From contig NZ_CP139979.1 of assembly GCF_034424525.1 (NCBI RefSeq), forward strand, positions 1,426,001-1,490,000: a stretch of DNA of 64,000 nucleotides, written 5' to 3'. Under the pieces are notes generated by a model. The model was given only the letters and a program-made list of their open reading frames with translations, did no database searches and was not told where the DNA came from. Shown piece after piece: positions 51,807 through 61,606 of this stretch. The stretch is from Sphingobium yanoikuyae (GTDB taxonomy: Bacteria; Pseudomonadota; Alphaproteobacteria; Sphingomonadales; Sphingomonadaceae). Both the position numbers and the translations under genes were made by a program. How positions within the stretch are numbered: the first letter of the stretch is position 1; each line of letters starts with the position of its first letter.

Positions 51807-52202
51807 TCAGCCGGCGACGAACGCCTTGAAGACGATGCACAGGCCGATCATGCTGGCGAGATAGGCGAGCGAGCGGACCACCGGCACGCCCAGCCCATAG
51901 AGCGGCAGGTAGAGCGCGCGCGACACCAGCCACAGCCAGCCGCCGATCGCCGTCCATTCGCTGGTGCGGCCGGCCACGACCACGCCGAACAGGACGATGA
52001 TCGCGATCGGGAAGGTTTCCAGGAAATTGGCCTGGGCGCGAACCAGCCGGCCGCCGACAGGATCAAGCGGGGGCAGGTTTTCGTCCCGCGCCCCGGTATT
52101 CCATTTCAGGCCATATTGCTTGGTCTTGAGATGCGCCGCCGCGAAGATATGGACCAGCAGCAGGACGCAGGCCCAGGCCAGGATCTTCAGTTCAACCGCC
52201 AT
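51807..52202 (-). CDS. MAPEG family membrane protein
   Basis: A 131-residue protein with four membrane helices and the loop marks GARDENLPPLDPVGGRLVRAQANFLETFPI near 36-66, standard for bacterial MAPEG (glutathione/eicosanoid-type) proteins. Substrate unknown. Two adjacent ATGs (52205, 52202); the second sits at better distance from AGGGAGG. Confidence 0.88.
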   Translation of the reverse strand: MAVELKILAWACVLLLVHIFAAAHLKTKQYGLKWNTGARDENLPPLDPVGGRLVRAQANFLETFPIAIIVLFGVVVAGRTSEWTAIGGWLWLVSRALYLPLYGLGVPVVRSLAYLASMIGLCIVFKAFVAG

Positions 52203-52241
52203 CATGCCCTCCCTTGATCGCGGCGGCGCCATGCCATCCGC

Positions 52242-54131
52242 TTATTTGACGATCGGCAACCATATCGCGCTGGCGCCCGCCGCGCCATATTGGACACTCT
52301 GGGTCGCCGGCTTGTAGTCGTCCGGCTTCGCGTCGAAGATCGAGGGCACATAGGTCTGCGGATTGCGGTCATAGACCGGGAACAGGCTGGACTGGATCTG
52401 CACCATGATGCGATGGCCTGGCTTGAACACATGGTTCACGTTCGGAAGGCCGAACTTGTAATTTTCCGCCTTGCCCGGCGTCAGCGCCTGCGGCTTGTCG
52501 AAGCCATGGGCGTAGCGGCCCCGGAAAATGTCGATGCCGATCGGCAGTTCATAGCCGGCCATCACCGGATTGGCGGTGTTTTCCTCGGGATAGACGTCGA
52601 TCAGCTTCACCACCCAGTCGCTGTCGGTGCCACTAGTGGCGGCGAACAGGTCGACCATCGGCTGGCCGGCGATATGGACGTCCTTGTCCAGCACCGGCGT
52701 CACATAGGTCAGCACATCGGGCCGACCATCGACGAAACGCTGGTCCTTGACCAGCCAGGTGCGCCAGGCCTCATTCTGGTCCTGGTGGATCGGCCGGGGC
52801 AGATAGGGGACCGGCTTGGCCGGGTCGGAGACATAGGAATCGCTGCCCGACGCTGCCGGCTTGGCCCAGGATAGGCTGTAACTGGCGCCGAGATAGAGCG
52901 GGGTCGGCGTGCCGCCCGGCCATTTGGCGCGAGTTTCCCATTTGTCGATGCCGGTCGCATAGGTGAGCGAGCCGGGCATGGTGTAACCGGCTGGCGGATT
53001 GTCCTTGAGATAATGGTCGAGGAAGGGCTTCATAGTGCCGACCCGGAACTGGCGGCCGGTATCGCCCTCGAACTGCAGATCGCCCAGGCTGCGCCCCTCA
53101 TAATTGACGCCGCTATGGCGCCAGGGACCGATCACCAGGCTGACCATGTCATTCTTCTTGTCCTGAGGTTCCAGCGCCTTGTAGACCGCCGGCGCGCCAT
53201 AGCTGTCCTCCTGGTCCCACTGGCCCACGACCAGCATGGTTGGCACGGTCAGCGTGCGCTTGGCCAGCAGCTTGTCGACCGCCTGTTCCTGCCAATAGGC
53301 GTCATAGGCCGGATGTTCGAGCAGCTTGCGCACCGAGGGGAAGGCGTCGAGGCCATAGGCGCGGGCGAAGTCGCCGGCCGATCCGGCGTTCAGCATCGTC
53401 GTATATTCGTCGCCATTACCCATCGGGATGGCGCCGCCACCCTTCTTGGCGGTCTGCGACAGGCTGTAGCCAAAGCCGAAATTGCGGAACGCGCCATTGT
53501 GGGACCAGTCGTCGCCCATCCAGCCGTCGACCATCGGGCTCTGCGGCACGGCGGCCTTCAGCGCAGGGTGCGGATCGATCAGCGCCATCAGCGAGGTGAA
53601 GCCGGGATAGGAGGAACCGGTGATCGCGACCTTGCCGTTGGTTTCCGGCACATTCTTCACCAGCCAGTCGATCGTGTCATAGGCGTCGGTGCTATTGTCG
53701 ACGTCGGTCTTGTTGAGCGGTCCACGCAGCGGGCGGGTCATGACATAGTCGCCCTCCGACCCGTGCAGGCCGCGTACGTCCTGATAGACGCGGATATAGC
53801 CGTCATTGACGAAATCGGCGTCCATGACCGGCAGGATTTCCTCGATCCTCTGGCTGCGGTTGCGGCTGGTCGCCTTGCCCGCATCATAGGGGGTGCGGGT
53901 CAGCAGGATGGGGCCATGGCTCGTGCCCTTGCGCATGACGATGACGGTGAACAGCTTCACCCCGTCGCGCATCGGGATCATCACTTCCTTGCGCACATAG
54001 TCCGCCTGCGGCCGGGCCGGATCATAGGCATCGACCTTGTCCGGGGTCATCGGATCGGTCTGGGCGGCGATCGGCGCGGCGAGCGCGGCGATCATCAGGG
54101 CGGCAGCGGAAATCTGTGCGGCACGAAGCAT
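52242..54131 (-). CDS. Exported CocE/NonD family hydrolase (alpha-amino acid ester hydrolase-like)
   Basis: A 629-residue serine hydrolase. Signal peptide (RAAQISAAALMIAALAAPIAAQ), then EVMIPMRDGVKLFTVIV near residue 50, VYQDVRGLHGSEGDY near 116, nucleophile Ser in AITGSSYPGFTSL near 172 and catalytic His in GPWRHSG near 335; a jelly-roll domain follows from ~430. Members hydrolyse amino-acid esters, beta-lactam side chains or peptides. ATG 54131 has SD AAAGGGG; the longer frame is inside the neighbouring gene. Confidence 0.9.
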   Translation of the reverse strand: MLRAAQISAAALMIAALAAPIAAQTDPMTPDKVDAYDPARPQADYVRKEVMIPMRDGVKLFTVIVMRKGTSHGPILLTRTPYDAGKATSRNRSQRIEEILPVMDADFVNDGYIRVYQDVRGLHGSEGDYVMTRPLRGPLNKTDVDNSTDAYDTIDWLVKNVPETNGKVAITGSSYPGFTSLMALIDPHPALKAAVPQSPMVDGWMGDDWSHNGAFRNFGFGYSLSQTAKKGGGAIPMGNGDEYTTMLNAGSAGDFARAYGLDAFPSVRKLLEHPAYDAYWQEQAVDKLLAKRTLTVPTMLVVGQWDQEDSYGAPAVYKALEPQDKKNDMVSLVIGPWRHSGVNYEGRSLGDLQFEGDTGRQFRVGTMKPFLDHYLKDNPPAGYTMPGSLTYATGIDKWETRAKWPGGTPTPLYLGASYSLSWAKPAASGSDSYVSDPAKPVPYLPRPIHQDQNEAWRTWLVKDQRFVDGRPDVLTYVTPVLDKDVHIAGQPMVDLFAATSGTDSDWVVKLIDVYPEENTANPVMAGYELPIGIDIFRGRYAHGFDKPQALTPGKAENYKFGLPNVNHVFKPGHRIMVQIQSSLFPVYDRNPQTYVPSIFDAKPDDYKPATQSVQYGAAGASAIWLPIVK

Positions 54132-54165
54132 GGCGATACCCCTTTGTTCTTTTGTGATCATGCAA

Positions 54166-54196
54166 CGGGTCCGGCCTTGAGGAAAGGCCGGACCCG
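54166..54196. terminator. 13-bp perfect hairpin downstream of the DUF885 gene
   Basis: Bases 54166-54178 pair exactly with 54184-54196 (CGGGTCCGGCCTT / AAGGCCGGACCCG), loop GAGGA. It lies between the DUF885 stop and the CocE start on the minus strand; no T-run follows. Confidence 0.6.
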
Positions 54197-54207
54197 CTTG
54201 TCCGTTG

Positions 54208-56019
54208 TCAGCCCTGCGCGAGGGCGCGGGCGCGATCCTCGATCCGCTTTTCCAGGATCGACAGCGGCATCGCGCCTTCCTCAAGAACGGCGTGGAACTG
54301 CTTGATATCGAACTTGTCGCCCAGCAGCGCCTGCGCCTTTTCGCGCGCCTTGGTCCAGCTGCCGTGGCCGACCTTGTAGCTGGTCGCCTGGCCCGGCTGG
54401 GTGCAGTAGCGCTCGACTTCGCGCTGGCAGCGGGGGCGGGCAAAGCCGGTCTTCTCGACCATGTAATCGGTCGCCTGCTTGACGCTCCACTGCTTGGAAT
54501 GAATGCCGGTGTCGACCACCAGGCGAGCGGCGCGGAACAGGAAGGACTGGAGATAGCCGGCACGGTCGATCGGCGTCGCATAGCCGCCCAGTTCGTCGGC
54601 CAGTTGCTCGGCATAGAGCGCCCAGCCTTCGCTATAGGCGCTCATGAAGGCGGTCTTGCGCAGCATCGGCACGTCACCGGCGGTCTGCGCGGTCGAGATC
54701 TGGAGGTGATGGCCGGGCACGCCTTCATGATAGGTGAGGGCGGGCAGGCCATATTTCGGCCAGTCGCCGACATCCTTGAGGTTGATGAAATAGATGGCCG
54801 GGCGCGAACCGTCGAGCGCAGCGCGATTATAATAGCCGTTGGAGGCGCCGTCCTGGATCTCGACCGGCACCGCGCGGATTTCGAGCGGGGTATTGGGGAT
54901 GGTCGTGAACGCCTGGGGCAGCTTCGCCTTCATGGCGTCGAGGTCGCGGTTGAGCTGGGCGAGCAAGGCGGCGCGGCCGTCCGGGCTGTCGGCATAAAGC
55001 TGGGCCGGGTCGACATTGAGCGCGGCGAGCTTTTCGCCGACGCTGCCCTTGGTGAAGCCGGCGCCGTTCAGGATCACGTCCAGCTTGGCGCTGATGTCGG
55101 CGACCTGCTCCAGGCCCATGGCATGGATCTGGTCGGCGCTAAGGTCGGTGGTGGTCGCCTGCTTGAGCGCCGCGGCATAGATTTCGTCGCCGCGCGGGGT
55201 CCGCCATACGCCGTCGCCGGCGGCGGTCTTTGGCTTCAAGGCCTCGATCGCGGCGATCTGTTCGTCGAGCGCGGGATAGATCGATTTTTCGACGATGGCG
55301 GCGGCCTGTGCCTGCCAGTCGCCGGTCACGCCCTTGGCCGCGGCGCGCTTCACCAGCGACTGGACCAGGCTGCTGGTCGCGGCGGGCTGGCTGCGCAGCT
55401 TCTTCATCTGGCCAAGCGTCAGGTCGAGCGACCAGCCGGGCGCGAGATAGCCGCGCGCGGCCTCGTCCCGCTGCAGTGCGGTGTCGGTCCGCAGGTTGCG
55501 GGCAAAGGCGTCGAGCCGGGCGACATAGGCCTCGCAATCACCGGCCGTGTTGATGGTGTGCGCGGTGTTCAGGAAATCGGGCGTCTGGAAATAGCTGCCG
55601 CCCTGCTGGAAGATGCGATAGGGGCGCTGGACACTGTTGAGGCCGAATTTTGCCGGGGCGACCGTCTGCTGGTCGAGCGAATAGAGGATGACCTCCAGGT
55701 TCAGGCGCTGCGCATCCGACAGGGCGGCGCCCTCATATCCCTTGAACTCCTTGATCGCGGCCTGGGTCGCGGCCAGCTTCTTCATCGTGCCCGACTTGCT
55801 GTTGTCGTCGAGCTGGCTCTTGGCGGCGGAGCGGGCGCCCTTGTCGAGGCCTAGGCTGGTGACCATGGCCGGCGACAGGTCGAGCTGGCGCTCGAAGGCG
55901 GTGGCGAAGGCGGCCGACAGGCGGGCATCATCGGCGCCCGCCGTCTGGGCCAGGGCACGGGGCGCGGCGGTGGCGAGCGCGACCGCGCCCGAGGAAAGCA
56001 GGAATTGACGACGATCCAT
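54208..56019 (-). CDS. DUF885 family protein, Tat-exported
   Basis: A 603-residue protein with a twin-arginine signal (MDRRQFLLSSGAVALATAAP). The metal-site candidate YHEGVPGHHLQ near residue 430 and SEGWALYAEQLADELGG near 462 are the DUF885 marks. The family is thought to be a zinc carboxypeptidase-like hydrolase; function is not settled. The neighbouring CocE hydrolase is also exported, so both may process peptides in the periplasm. A hairpin ends it. Confidence 0.9.
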   Translation of the reverse strand: MDRRQFLLSSGAVALATAAPRALAQTAGADDARLSAAFATAFERQLDLSPAMVTSLGLDKGARSAAKSQLDDNSKSGTMKKLAATQAAIKEFKGYEGAALSDAQRLNLEVILYSLDQQTVAPAKFGLNSVQRPYRIFQQGGSYFQTPDFLNTAHTINTAGDCEAYVARLDAFARNLRTDTALQRDEAARGYLAPGWSLDLTLGQMKKLRSQPAATSSLVQSLVKRAAAKGVTGDWQAQAAAIVEKSIYPALDEQIAAIEALKPKTAAGDGVWRTPRGDEIYAAALKQATTTDLSADQIHAMGLEQVADISAKLDVILNGAGFTKGSVGEKLAALNVDPAQLYADSPDGRAALLAQLNRDLDAMKAKLPQAFTTIPNTPLEIRAVPVEIQDGASNGYYNRAALDGSRPAIYFINLKDVGDWPKYGLPALTYHEGVPGHHLQISTAQTAGDVPMLRKTAFMSAYSEGWALYAEQLADELGGYATPIDRAGYLQSFLFRAARLVVDTGIHSKQWSVKQATDYMVEKTGFARPRCQREVERYCTQPGQATSYKVGHGSWTKAREKAQALLGDKFDIKQFHAVLEEGAMPLSILEKRIEDRARALAQG

Positions 56020-56158
56020 GGGGCGACTCCCTTAAGTCCCGTTGGAAAGGGGGGAGTGTATTGCGCTGCTGACACGACAGGTCCAGCGCGCGCCCGCGCT
56101 TGTTACGCAATGTTACAATAAGATAGGGGACGGGCACCCCGCAGGGCGCCCAATGCGA

Positions 56159-56944
56159 TCAGAAGGCGGGCAGGTTTGCCGGGTCTTCCGGATCGATGAC
56201 GGGGATCGGCGTCACCGGCGAATGGATGCCGCATTCCACCTTGTCCCATCCGCGCCAACGACCGGCACGCGGGTCTTCGCCCGGCAGAACCTTGGACGTG
56301 CAGGGTTCGCAGCCGATCGACAGATAGCCCTGTGCCTCCAGCGGGTGGCGCGGCAGTTGTTCGGCCTCGAAATAGGCTTCCAGATCGGTCTTGGTCCAGT
56401 CGCCGAGCGGATTGATCTTGAGCCGGCCGTCCTCGACCTCGAAGCGGGGCAGGTTCTGGCGCGTGACCGACTGGAACGCCTTGCGGCCAGAAATCCAGGC
56501 GTCCAGGCTCGCTTTGGCACGCTTCATCGGCTCGACCTTGCGGATTTCGCAGCAGCCGTCGGGGTCATAGGACCAGCGCAGGCCGGTTTCGTCCTTCTTG
56601 GCCAGCACGGCGGCGTCGGGCGCGACCACGCTGCTGTTGGTGAAGCCCAGCCGCGCGACCAGCGTGTCGCGATAGTTGAGCGTCTCGGCGAACATCTTCT
56701 GCGTATCGACGAATATCACCGGGATGGCCTTGTCGGCCTTGGCCACCAGATCGAGCAGCACCGCGCTTTCCGTGCCGAAGGAGGAGACGACGCCGACATT
56801 GCCGGCGAGGCCTTCCGCAAACACGGTCTTGAGCATGGTCAGCGTATCGACACCCTCGAAGCGCGCGTTGAGCGCATCGGCATCCCCCTGGGTAAAGACG
56901 GGGCGGGCATCGATAATGTCGATCTGGCGGGCAGGTTCAGCCAT
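56159..56944 (-). CDS. cysH: Assimilatory phospho-/adenylylsulfate reductase
   Basis: A 261-residue reductase giving sulfite from adenylyl sulfate. SFGTESAVLLDLV near residue 55 is the P-loop-like site. Cys-Cys in DGCCEIRKVEPM near 132 and Cys-x-x-Cys in IGCEPCTSK near 217 mark the [4Fe-4S] type, i.e. APS rather than PAPS as substrate; the catalytic Cys is in VECGIH near 245. ATG 56944 overlaps the DUF934 gene by eight bases. Last gene of the sulfite operon. Confidence 0.94.
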   Translation of the reverse strand: MAEPARQIDIIDARPVFTQGDADALNARFEGVDTLTMLKTVFAEGLAGNVGVVSSFGTESAVLLDLVAKADKAIPVIFVDTQKMFAETLNYRDTLVARLGFTNSSVVAPDAAVLAKKDETGLRWSYDPDGCCEIRKVEPMKRAKASLDAWISGRKAFQSVTRQNLPRFEVEDGRLKINPLGDWTKTDLEAYFEAEQLPRHPLEAQGYLSIGCEPCTSKVLPGEDPRAGRWRGWDKVECGIHSPVTPIPVIDPEDPANLPAF

Positions 56945-57377
56945 CAATTTTCTCCGGATGCCGTTTCGCCCAGACGGGCTGACGGCCATCGATCGTCTTC
57001 TGATAGACGTCGGCATAGCGGGTGAGCGCACGCTCCACGGCGGCGTCATCCAGGGCTTTTGCGGGGTGGAAACTGTCGAAGCCGCAGCGGCGCATGGCGT
57101 TGATCTGGTCGACCAGCACGTCACCCACGGCGCGCAATTCGCCCTGATAGCCCGATTCCCGCAGGATACGGGCGGCGGAATAGCCGCGTCCGTCGCCATA
57201 GGCGGGGAAATTCACCTCGACCAGCGAGAGGCGATCGAGATGCGGCAGCAATTCGCGCGCATCCTCGCCCGGCTCGATGCGGACGGCGGTGGCGTTGGAC
57301 TGGCCGGTGAAGGACTCGACCGTGACGGCCGGCTCCTGTGCGGCTTCACCGTCGCGGAAGGAGAGGAACTCAACCAT
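56937..57377 (-). CDS. DUF934 family protein of the sulfite operon
   Basis: A 146-residue protein regularly encoded between cysI and cysH in alphaproteobacteria. Visible marks: VEVNFPAYGDGRGYSAARILRE near 53-75, GELRAVGDVLVDQI near 80, and RCGFDSFH near 97. No Cys cluster. It overlaps cysI by eight bases and cysH by eight, so translation is tightly coupled. Exact role unknown; a partner or electron-transfer helper of the reductases is likely. Confidence 0.9.
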   Translation of the reverse strand: MVEFLSFRDGEAAQEPAVTVESFTGQSNATAVRIEPGEDARELLPHLDRLSLVEVNFPAYGDGRGYSAARILRESGYQGELRAVGDVLVDQINAMRRCGFDSFHPAKALDDAAVERALTRYADVYQKTIDGRQPVWAKRHPEKIDG

Positions 57378-59001
57378 AGATCGCCTCCTTGAAGGGCTTC
57401 ATGCCGATGCGGCGATAGGTGTCGAGGAAGCGCTCCCCGTCGGTGCGTTCGGCGAGGTAGATGTCCGTGACCTTCTCGATCGCGTCGACCACGCCATCCT
57501 CGGAGAAACCGGGGCCGGTGATCTGGCCGAGCGAGGCATCCTCCGCGCCCGATCCGCCAAGCAGCAGCTGGAAATTCTCCACGCCCTTCCGGTCGACGCC
57601 CAAAATGCCGATATGGCCGGCATGGTGGTGGCCGCAGGCGTTGATGCAGCCCGAAATCTTGAGCTTCAGCTCGCCCAGTTCCGCCTGACGCGCATTGTCG
57701 GCGAAGCGCTGCGCGATCTTCTGTGCCAGCGGGATCGAACGGGCATTGGCCAGCGCGCAATAATCAAGGCCAGGGCAGGCGATGATGTCGGTGATGAGGT
57801 CGAGATTGGCCTCGGCCAGACCCGCTTCGTCCAGCTTTTGCCAGATGGCGTAGAGATCCGCCTTCTTCACATGCGGCAGGACCAGGTTCTGCGCATGGGT
57901 GACGCGCAGTTCGTCGAGCGAATATTGCTCAGCCAGCGACGCGACCAGTTCGATCTGTTCCGCCGACGCGTCGCCGGGAATGCCGGTCAGCGGCTTCAGG
58001 CTGATATTGACGATCGCATAGCCGAGTTGCTTGTGGGCTGCGACCTGACGGTCGACCCACAGGGCGAAGGCCGGATCGGCACGGTCGATTTCTTCGCTCA
58101 GGCCCGTTTCATAGGCCGGGTTGGCGAAGAAGGTGCGGATGCGATCCAGTTCCTCGGTCGGCGGGTTGAGGCCCAGCTCGCGCATATGGGCGAACTCTTC
58201 CTCGACCTGGCGCTTATATTCCTCGACGCCGATCTCGTGGACTAGGATCTTGATCCGGGCCTTGTACTTGTTGTCGCGACGACCGTAGCGATTATAGACG
58301 CGCAGGCAGGCTTCGAGATAGGAGACGATCTCCTCTTCGGCCACGAAATCCCTGATCTGCGGCGCGACCATCGGGGTGCGGCCCATGCCGCCGCCGGCAT
58401 AGACTTCGGCGCCGATGACGCCATCCTTCGACACCAGCTTCAGGCCGATATCGTGCAGGCGCATCGCCGCGCGATCGTCGTCGCTGGCGATCACGCAAAT
58501 CTTGAACTTGCGCGGCAGGTAAGTGAATTCCGGGTGGAAGCTCGACCATTGGCGCAGCAGTTCGGCCCAGGGGCGGGGGTCCGCCACCTCGTCGGCGCTA
58601 ACGCCGGCATATTGGTCGGAACTGATGTTGCGGATGCAATTGCCGCTGGTCTGGATGGCGTGCATCTCCACCGTCGCCAGTTCGGCGAGGATGTCGGGTG
58701 CGTCGGCCAGCTTGATCCAGTTATATTGCAGGTTCTGGCGCGTGGTGAAGTGACCATAGCCCTTGTCATATTTCGCCGCGATCTCGCCCAGCTTGCGCAT
58801 CTGCTTGCCCGACAGCGTGCCATAGGGGATGGCGACGCGCAGCATATAGGCGTGAAGCTGCAGATAGAGGCCGTTCATCAGCCGCAGCGGCTTGAACTGA
58901 TCCTCGGTCAGGGCGCCGGTCAGGCGGCGCTGCACCTGATCGCGAAATTCATCGACGCGGGCGTCGACGATGGACTGGTCATAGCTGTCGTAGCGATACA
59001 T
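57370..59001 (-). CDS. cysI: Siroheme nitrite/sulfite reductase
   Basis: A 543-residue reductase of the siroheme/[4Fe-4S] type. Cluster ligands are CPGLDYC near 437 and CINACG near 485; GHFTTRQNLQYNW near 82 and TSGNCIRNI near 118 contact siroheme. The context (cysH, cobA) fixes sulfite rather than nitrite as substrate. No cysJ flavoprotein is adjacent, so the electron donor may be ferredoxin. Ends inside the DUF934 start. Confidence 0.95.
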   Translation of the reverse strand: MYRYDSYDQSIVDARVDEFRDQVQRRLTGALTEDQFKPLRLMNGLYLQLHAYMLRVAIPYGTLSGKQMRKLGEIAAKYDKGYGHFTTRQNLQYNWIKLADAPDILAELATVEMHAIQTSGNCIRNISSDQYAGVSADEVADPRPWAELLRQWSSFHPEFTYLPRKFKICVIASDDDRAAMRLHDIGLKLVSKDGVIGAEVYAGGGMGRTPMVAPQIRDFVAEEEIVSYLEACLRVYNRYGRRDNKYKARIKILVHEIGVEEYKRQVEEEFAHMRELGLNPPTEELDRIRTFFANPAYETGLSEEIDRADPAFALWVDRQVAAHKQLGYAIVNISLKPLTGIPGDASAEQIELVASLAEQYSLDELRVTHAQNLVLPHVKKADLYAIWQKLDEAGLAEANLDLITDIIACPGLDYCALANARSIPLAQKIAQRFADNARQAELGELKLKISGCINACGHHHAGHIGILGVDRKGVENFQLLLGGSGAEDASLGQITGPGFSEDGVVDAIEKVTDIYLAERTDGERFLDTYRRIGMKPFKEAIYG

Positions 59002-59002
59002 G

Positions 59003-59299
59003 TCAGATCACCCAGTTGCCGGCGTCGGCGTCATTCGGTTTCAAATTGAGGTCGGGGCGCACCGTGGGGCCAAGGGCGCGGATGCGGTCCTTGATATGGG
59101 CCGGGCGCACGCCCTCGTCGGTGACGGTCGCGTCGATCACATAGGCGCCGACGACACGCAGCGCCGCTTCCTCGGTGCGGGCGAGATCGTCGCCCTGTTC
59201 GCCGACATCAGCGCTGTCGCCGACCTGGCGCGACCAGCCATCGCCGGCCCACCAGATGACATCACCGGTCACCAGATCATTGCCCGTCAGGATCTTCAC
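59003..59299 (-). CDS. DUF2849 family protein
   Basis: A 98-residue protein, MKILTGNDLVTGDVIWWAGD then DDLARTEEAALRVVGAYVIDA and RPAHIKDRIRALGPTVRPDL, which is the DUF2849 signature found beside sulfite reductase genes in alphaproteobacteria. One base separates it from cysI; it overlaps the cobA stop (ATGA). Function unknown. Confidence 0.9.
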   Translation of the reverse strand: MKILTGNDLVTGDVIWWAGDGWSRQVGDSADVGEQGDDLARTEEAALRVVGAYVIDATVTDEGVRPAHIKDRIRALGPTVRPDLNLKPNDADAGNWVI

Positions 59300-60084
59300 G
59301 AACGCATCTCCGAAATACTCTCCCCTTTTGCCGCCCAGTCCGCCAGCACATCGCGTGCCAGGGCATTGGCTGCCACGTCGCCGACCACGATTAGGGCCGG
59401 GCTTTTGACTTCTTCACGCGCCACCATGTCGCCCAGATCGGCGAGCAGGGTGCGCAGGCTGCGCATATCGGCGCGCGTGCCATTTTCCAGCACCGCGACC
59501 GGGATTGCCGGCGACACGCCGTCGGCGATCAGCTTGTCGGCGATGTCGGCGGCGGTCGCGACGCCCATATAGATGACGAGCGTGCGGCCTTTTCCCGCAA
59601 GGCCCGACCAATCCTGATCGGTAAGACCCTTGCACTGGCCGGCGACGAAGCTGACCGCGCTCGACGCCTCGCGATGGGTCAGCGGCAGTTGCGCCTGGGC
59701 GGCGGCGCCGATCGCGGCGCTGATCCCCGGCACGACCTCGACCGGCACGCCGGCGGCGCGACAGGCATCCACTTCCTCGCCGCCGCGGCCGAAGATGAAG
59801 GGGTCGCCACCCTTAAGGCGGACGACCGGCTCGCCAGCCAGGGCAAAGCGGACCAGCAGGGCGTTGATCGCCTCCTGCGGCATGGAGTGGCGGCTGCGCT
59901 GCTTGGCGACCGAGACCAGTTCGGTCTGCGGCCCGGCCAGCGCCAATATGTCGTCGGACACCAGCCCGTCATGCACGATCAGGCGCGCGTCGCGGATCAG
60001 GCGCACGGCCTTGATGGTCAGCAGTTCCGGGTCGCCCGGTCCCGCGCCCACCAGGTGGACGGTAGCAGGTGCAATGTCAGCCAT
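59296..60084 (-). CDS. cobA: Uroporphyrinogen-III C-methyltransferase
   Basis: A 262-residue SUMT that makes precorrin-2, the siroheme precursor. Motifs: HLVGAGPGDPELLTIKAV near residue 11, RLKGGDPFIFGRGGEE near 87, VPGISAA near 118, GRTLVIYMG near 170. It lacks the CysG N-terminal dehydrogenase/ferrochelatase module, so those steps are coded elsewhere. ATG 60084 is preferred over the GTG at 60093. First gene of the cobA-DUF2849-cysI-DUF934-cysH operon. Confidence 0.93.
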   Translation of the reverse strand: MADIAPATVHLVGAGPGDPELLTIKAVRLIRDARLIVHDGLVSDDILALAGPQTELVSVAKQRSRHSMPQEAINALLVRFALAGEPVVRLKGGDPFIFGRGGEEVDACRAAGVPVEVVPGISAAIGAAAQAQLPLTHREASSAVSFVAGQCKGLTDQDWSGLAGKGRTLVIYMGVATAADIADKLIADGVSPAIPVAVLENGTRADMRSLRTLLADLGDMVAREEVKSPALIVVGDVAANALARDVLADWAAKGESISEMRS

Positions 60085-60172
60085 GCTCGCCACATGGCGA
60101 AAGGGCGGCGGAGTTTCAATTCAGAATGGATATGGAGGGGCTTAGGAAAAGTTTTGTCCAGTAGCCGGGTTG

Positions 60173-61606
60173 TCAATCGCCCATGGCGCTGACGTCGATG
60201 TCCTTGAGGCCGATGCCGATGGTGGCGCGGGGCTGTTCGATCTCGGCGGATGCGACCGGATAGGCGCAATAATCGGCGGCATAATAGGCGCTGGGGCGGT
60301 GGTTGCCGGATACGCCGACGCCGCCGAACGGGGCGGTGCCCGACGCGCCATTGGTGGGCCGGTTCCAGTTGATCACGCCGGCGCGGACGTTGCCCCAGAA
60401 TTGCGCATATTGTTCGGGACTGCCGCCGACGAGCGAGGCGGACAGGCCATAACGGCTGCTATTGGCTTCGGCGATGGCGGTTTCGAAATCGGGCACGCGC
60501 ACGATCTGGAGCAGCGGACCGAACAGCTCGACATCGGGCCGTTCCTTCATCGCGGTCACGTCGATGATTGCGGGTGTCAGGAAGGGCAGGCCCTTTTGCG
60601 GCCGGACCATATGCTTGATCGGCCGGCCGCCATGGCTCATCAGATAGAGGAAGCTTTCGGTCAGGCCATCGGCGGTCGGATTGTCGATGACCGGCCCCAT
60701 ATAGGGCTGCGGATCGGCATGGGGGTGATCGACGATCAGCCTGTCGGCGAGCTTCTTGACCTCCGCGATCAGGGCGTCGGCCATGGCGTCGCGGACGATC
60801 AGCCGGCTGGCGGCGGTGCAGCGCTGGCCGCTCGACAGGAAGGCGGACTGGATCACCAGCGCGGCGGCGGCGCCGATCTCCGGCGTATCCCAGACGACCA
60901 GCGGATTGTTGCCGCCCATTTCGAGCGCCAGGATCTTGCCTGGCTGGGTCGCGAACTGGCGGTTGATGGCGATACCGGTCTGGGCCGATCCGGTGAACAA
61001 TATGCCCGCGACATCGGCATGGGCGGCCAGCGCCTTGCCTTCCTCCGCGCCGCCGAGCAGCAACTGGACGGCGTCGGTCGGGACGCCCGCTTCATGATAG
61101 AAGCGCACCAGCATCTCGCCGACTGCCGGGGTTTTTTCCGATGGCTTGAAGATGACGGCATTGCCCGCCAGCAGCGCGGGGATGATGTGGCCATTGGGCA
61201 GATGGGCCGGGAAATTATAGGGGCCAAGCACCGCCATCACGCCATGGGGTTTGTGCCGCACCGACTGGCGGGCGCCCAGATTGGCCTCCAGCCGGCGCTG
61301 GCCGGTGCGTTCGGAATAGGCGGCGACCGACGTGTCGATCTTGGCCATCACCGCCGTCACCTCGGTCCGGGCATCCCATAGCGGCTTTCCGGTTTCGCGG
61401 GCGATCAGGTCGGCCAGTTCTTCCTCATGGGCGCGCACGACATTGACGAAGCGGCGCAGCGTTTCGATGCGGAAGGCGACCGGCTGTGCGGCCCAGCGCG
61501 GCCAGCCGGAGCGGGCGCGGGCGACGATATCGTCCACGTCGCCGCTTTCGCCCTGCCATAGCAGGGCGCCGGTCGCGGGTTCATGGGACGTCAGCGCGGC
61601 GGACAT
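60173..61606 (-). CDS. astD: Succinylglutamate-semialdehyde dehydrogenase
   Basis: A 477-residue aldehyde dehydrogenase acting in the arginine succinyltransferase pathway. Catalytic Cys is in SSGQRCTAASRL near 280, Glu in LALEMGGNNPL near 245, and LGPYNFPAHLPNGHIIPALLAGNA near 130 is the AstD-type cofactor region. No other ast gene is adjacent. It precedes cobA by 79 bases, so the two are probably separate units. Confidence 0.92.
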   Translation of the reverse strand: MSAALTSHEPATGALLWQGESGDVDDIVARARSGWPRWAAQPVAFRIETLRRFVNVVRAHEEELADLIARETGKPLWDARTEVTAVMAKIDTSVAAYSERTGQRRLEANLGARQSVRHKPHGVMAVLGPYNFPAHLPNGHIIPALLAGNAVIFKPSEKTPAVGEMLVRFYHEAGVPTDAVQLLLGGAEEGKALAAHADVAGILFTGSAQTGIAINRQFATQPGKILALEMGGNNPLVVWDTPEIGAAAALVIQSAFLSSGQRCTAASRLIVRDAMADALIAEVKKLADRLIVDHPHADPQPYMGPVIDNPTADGLTESFLYLMSHGGRPIKHMVRPQKGLPFLTPAIIDVTAMKERPDVELFGPLLQIVRVPDFETAIAEANSSRYGLSASLVGGSPEQYAQFWGNVRAGVINWNRPTNGASGTAPFGGVGVSGNHRPSAYYAADYCAYPVASAEIEQPRATIGIGLKDIDVSAMGD

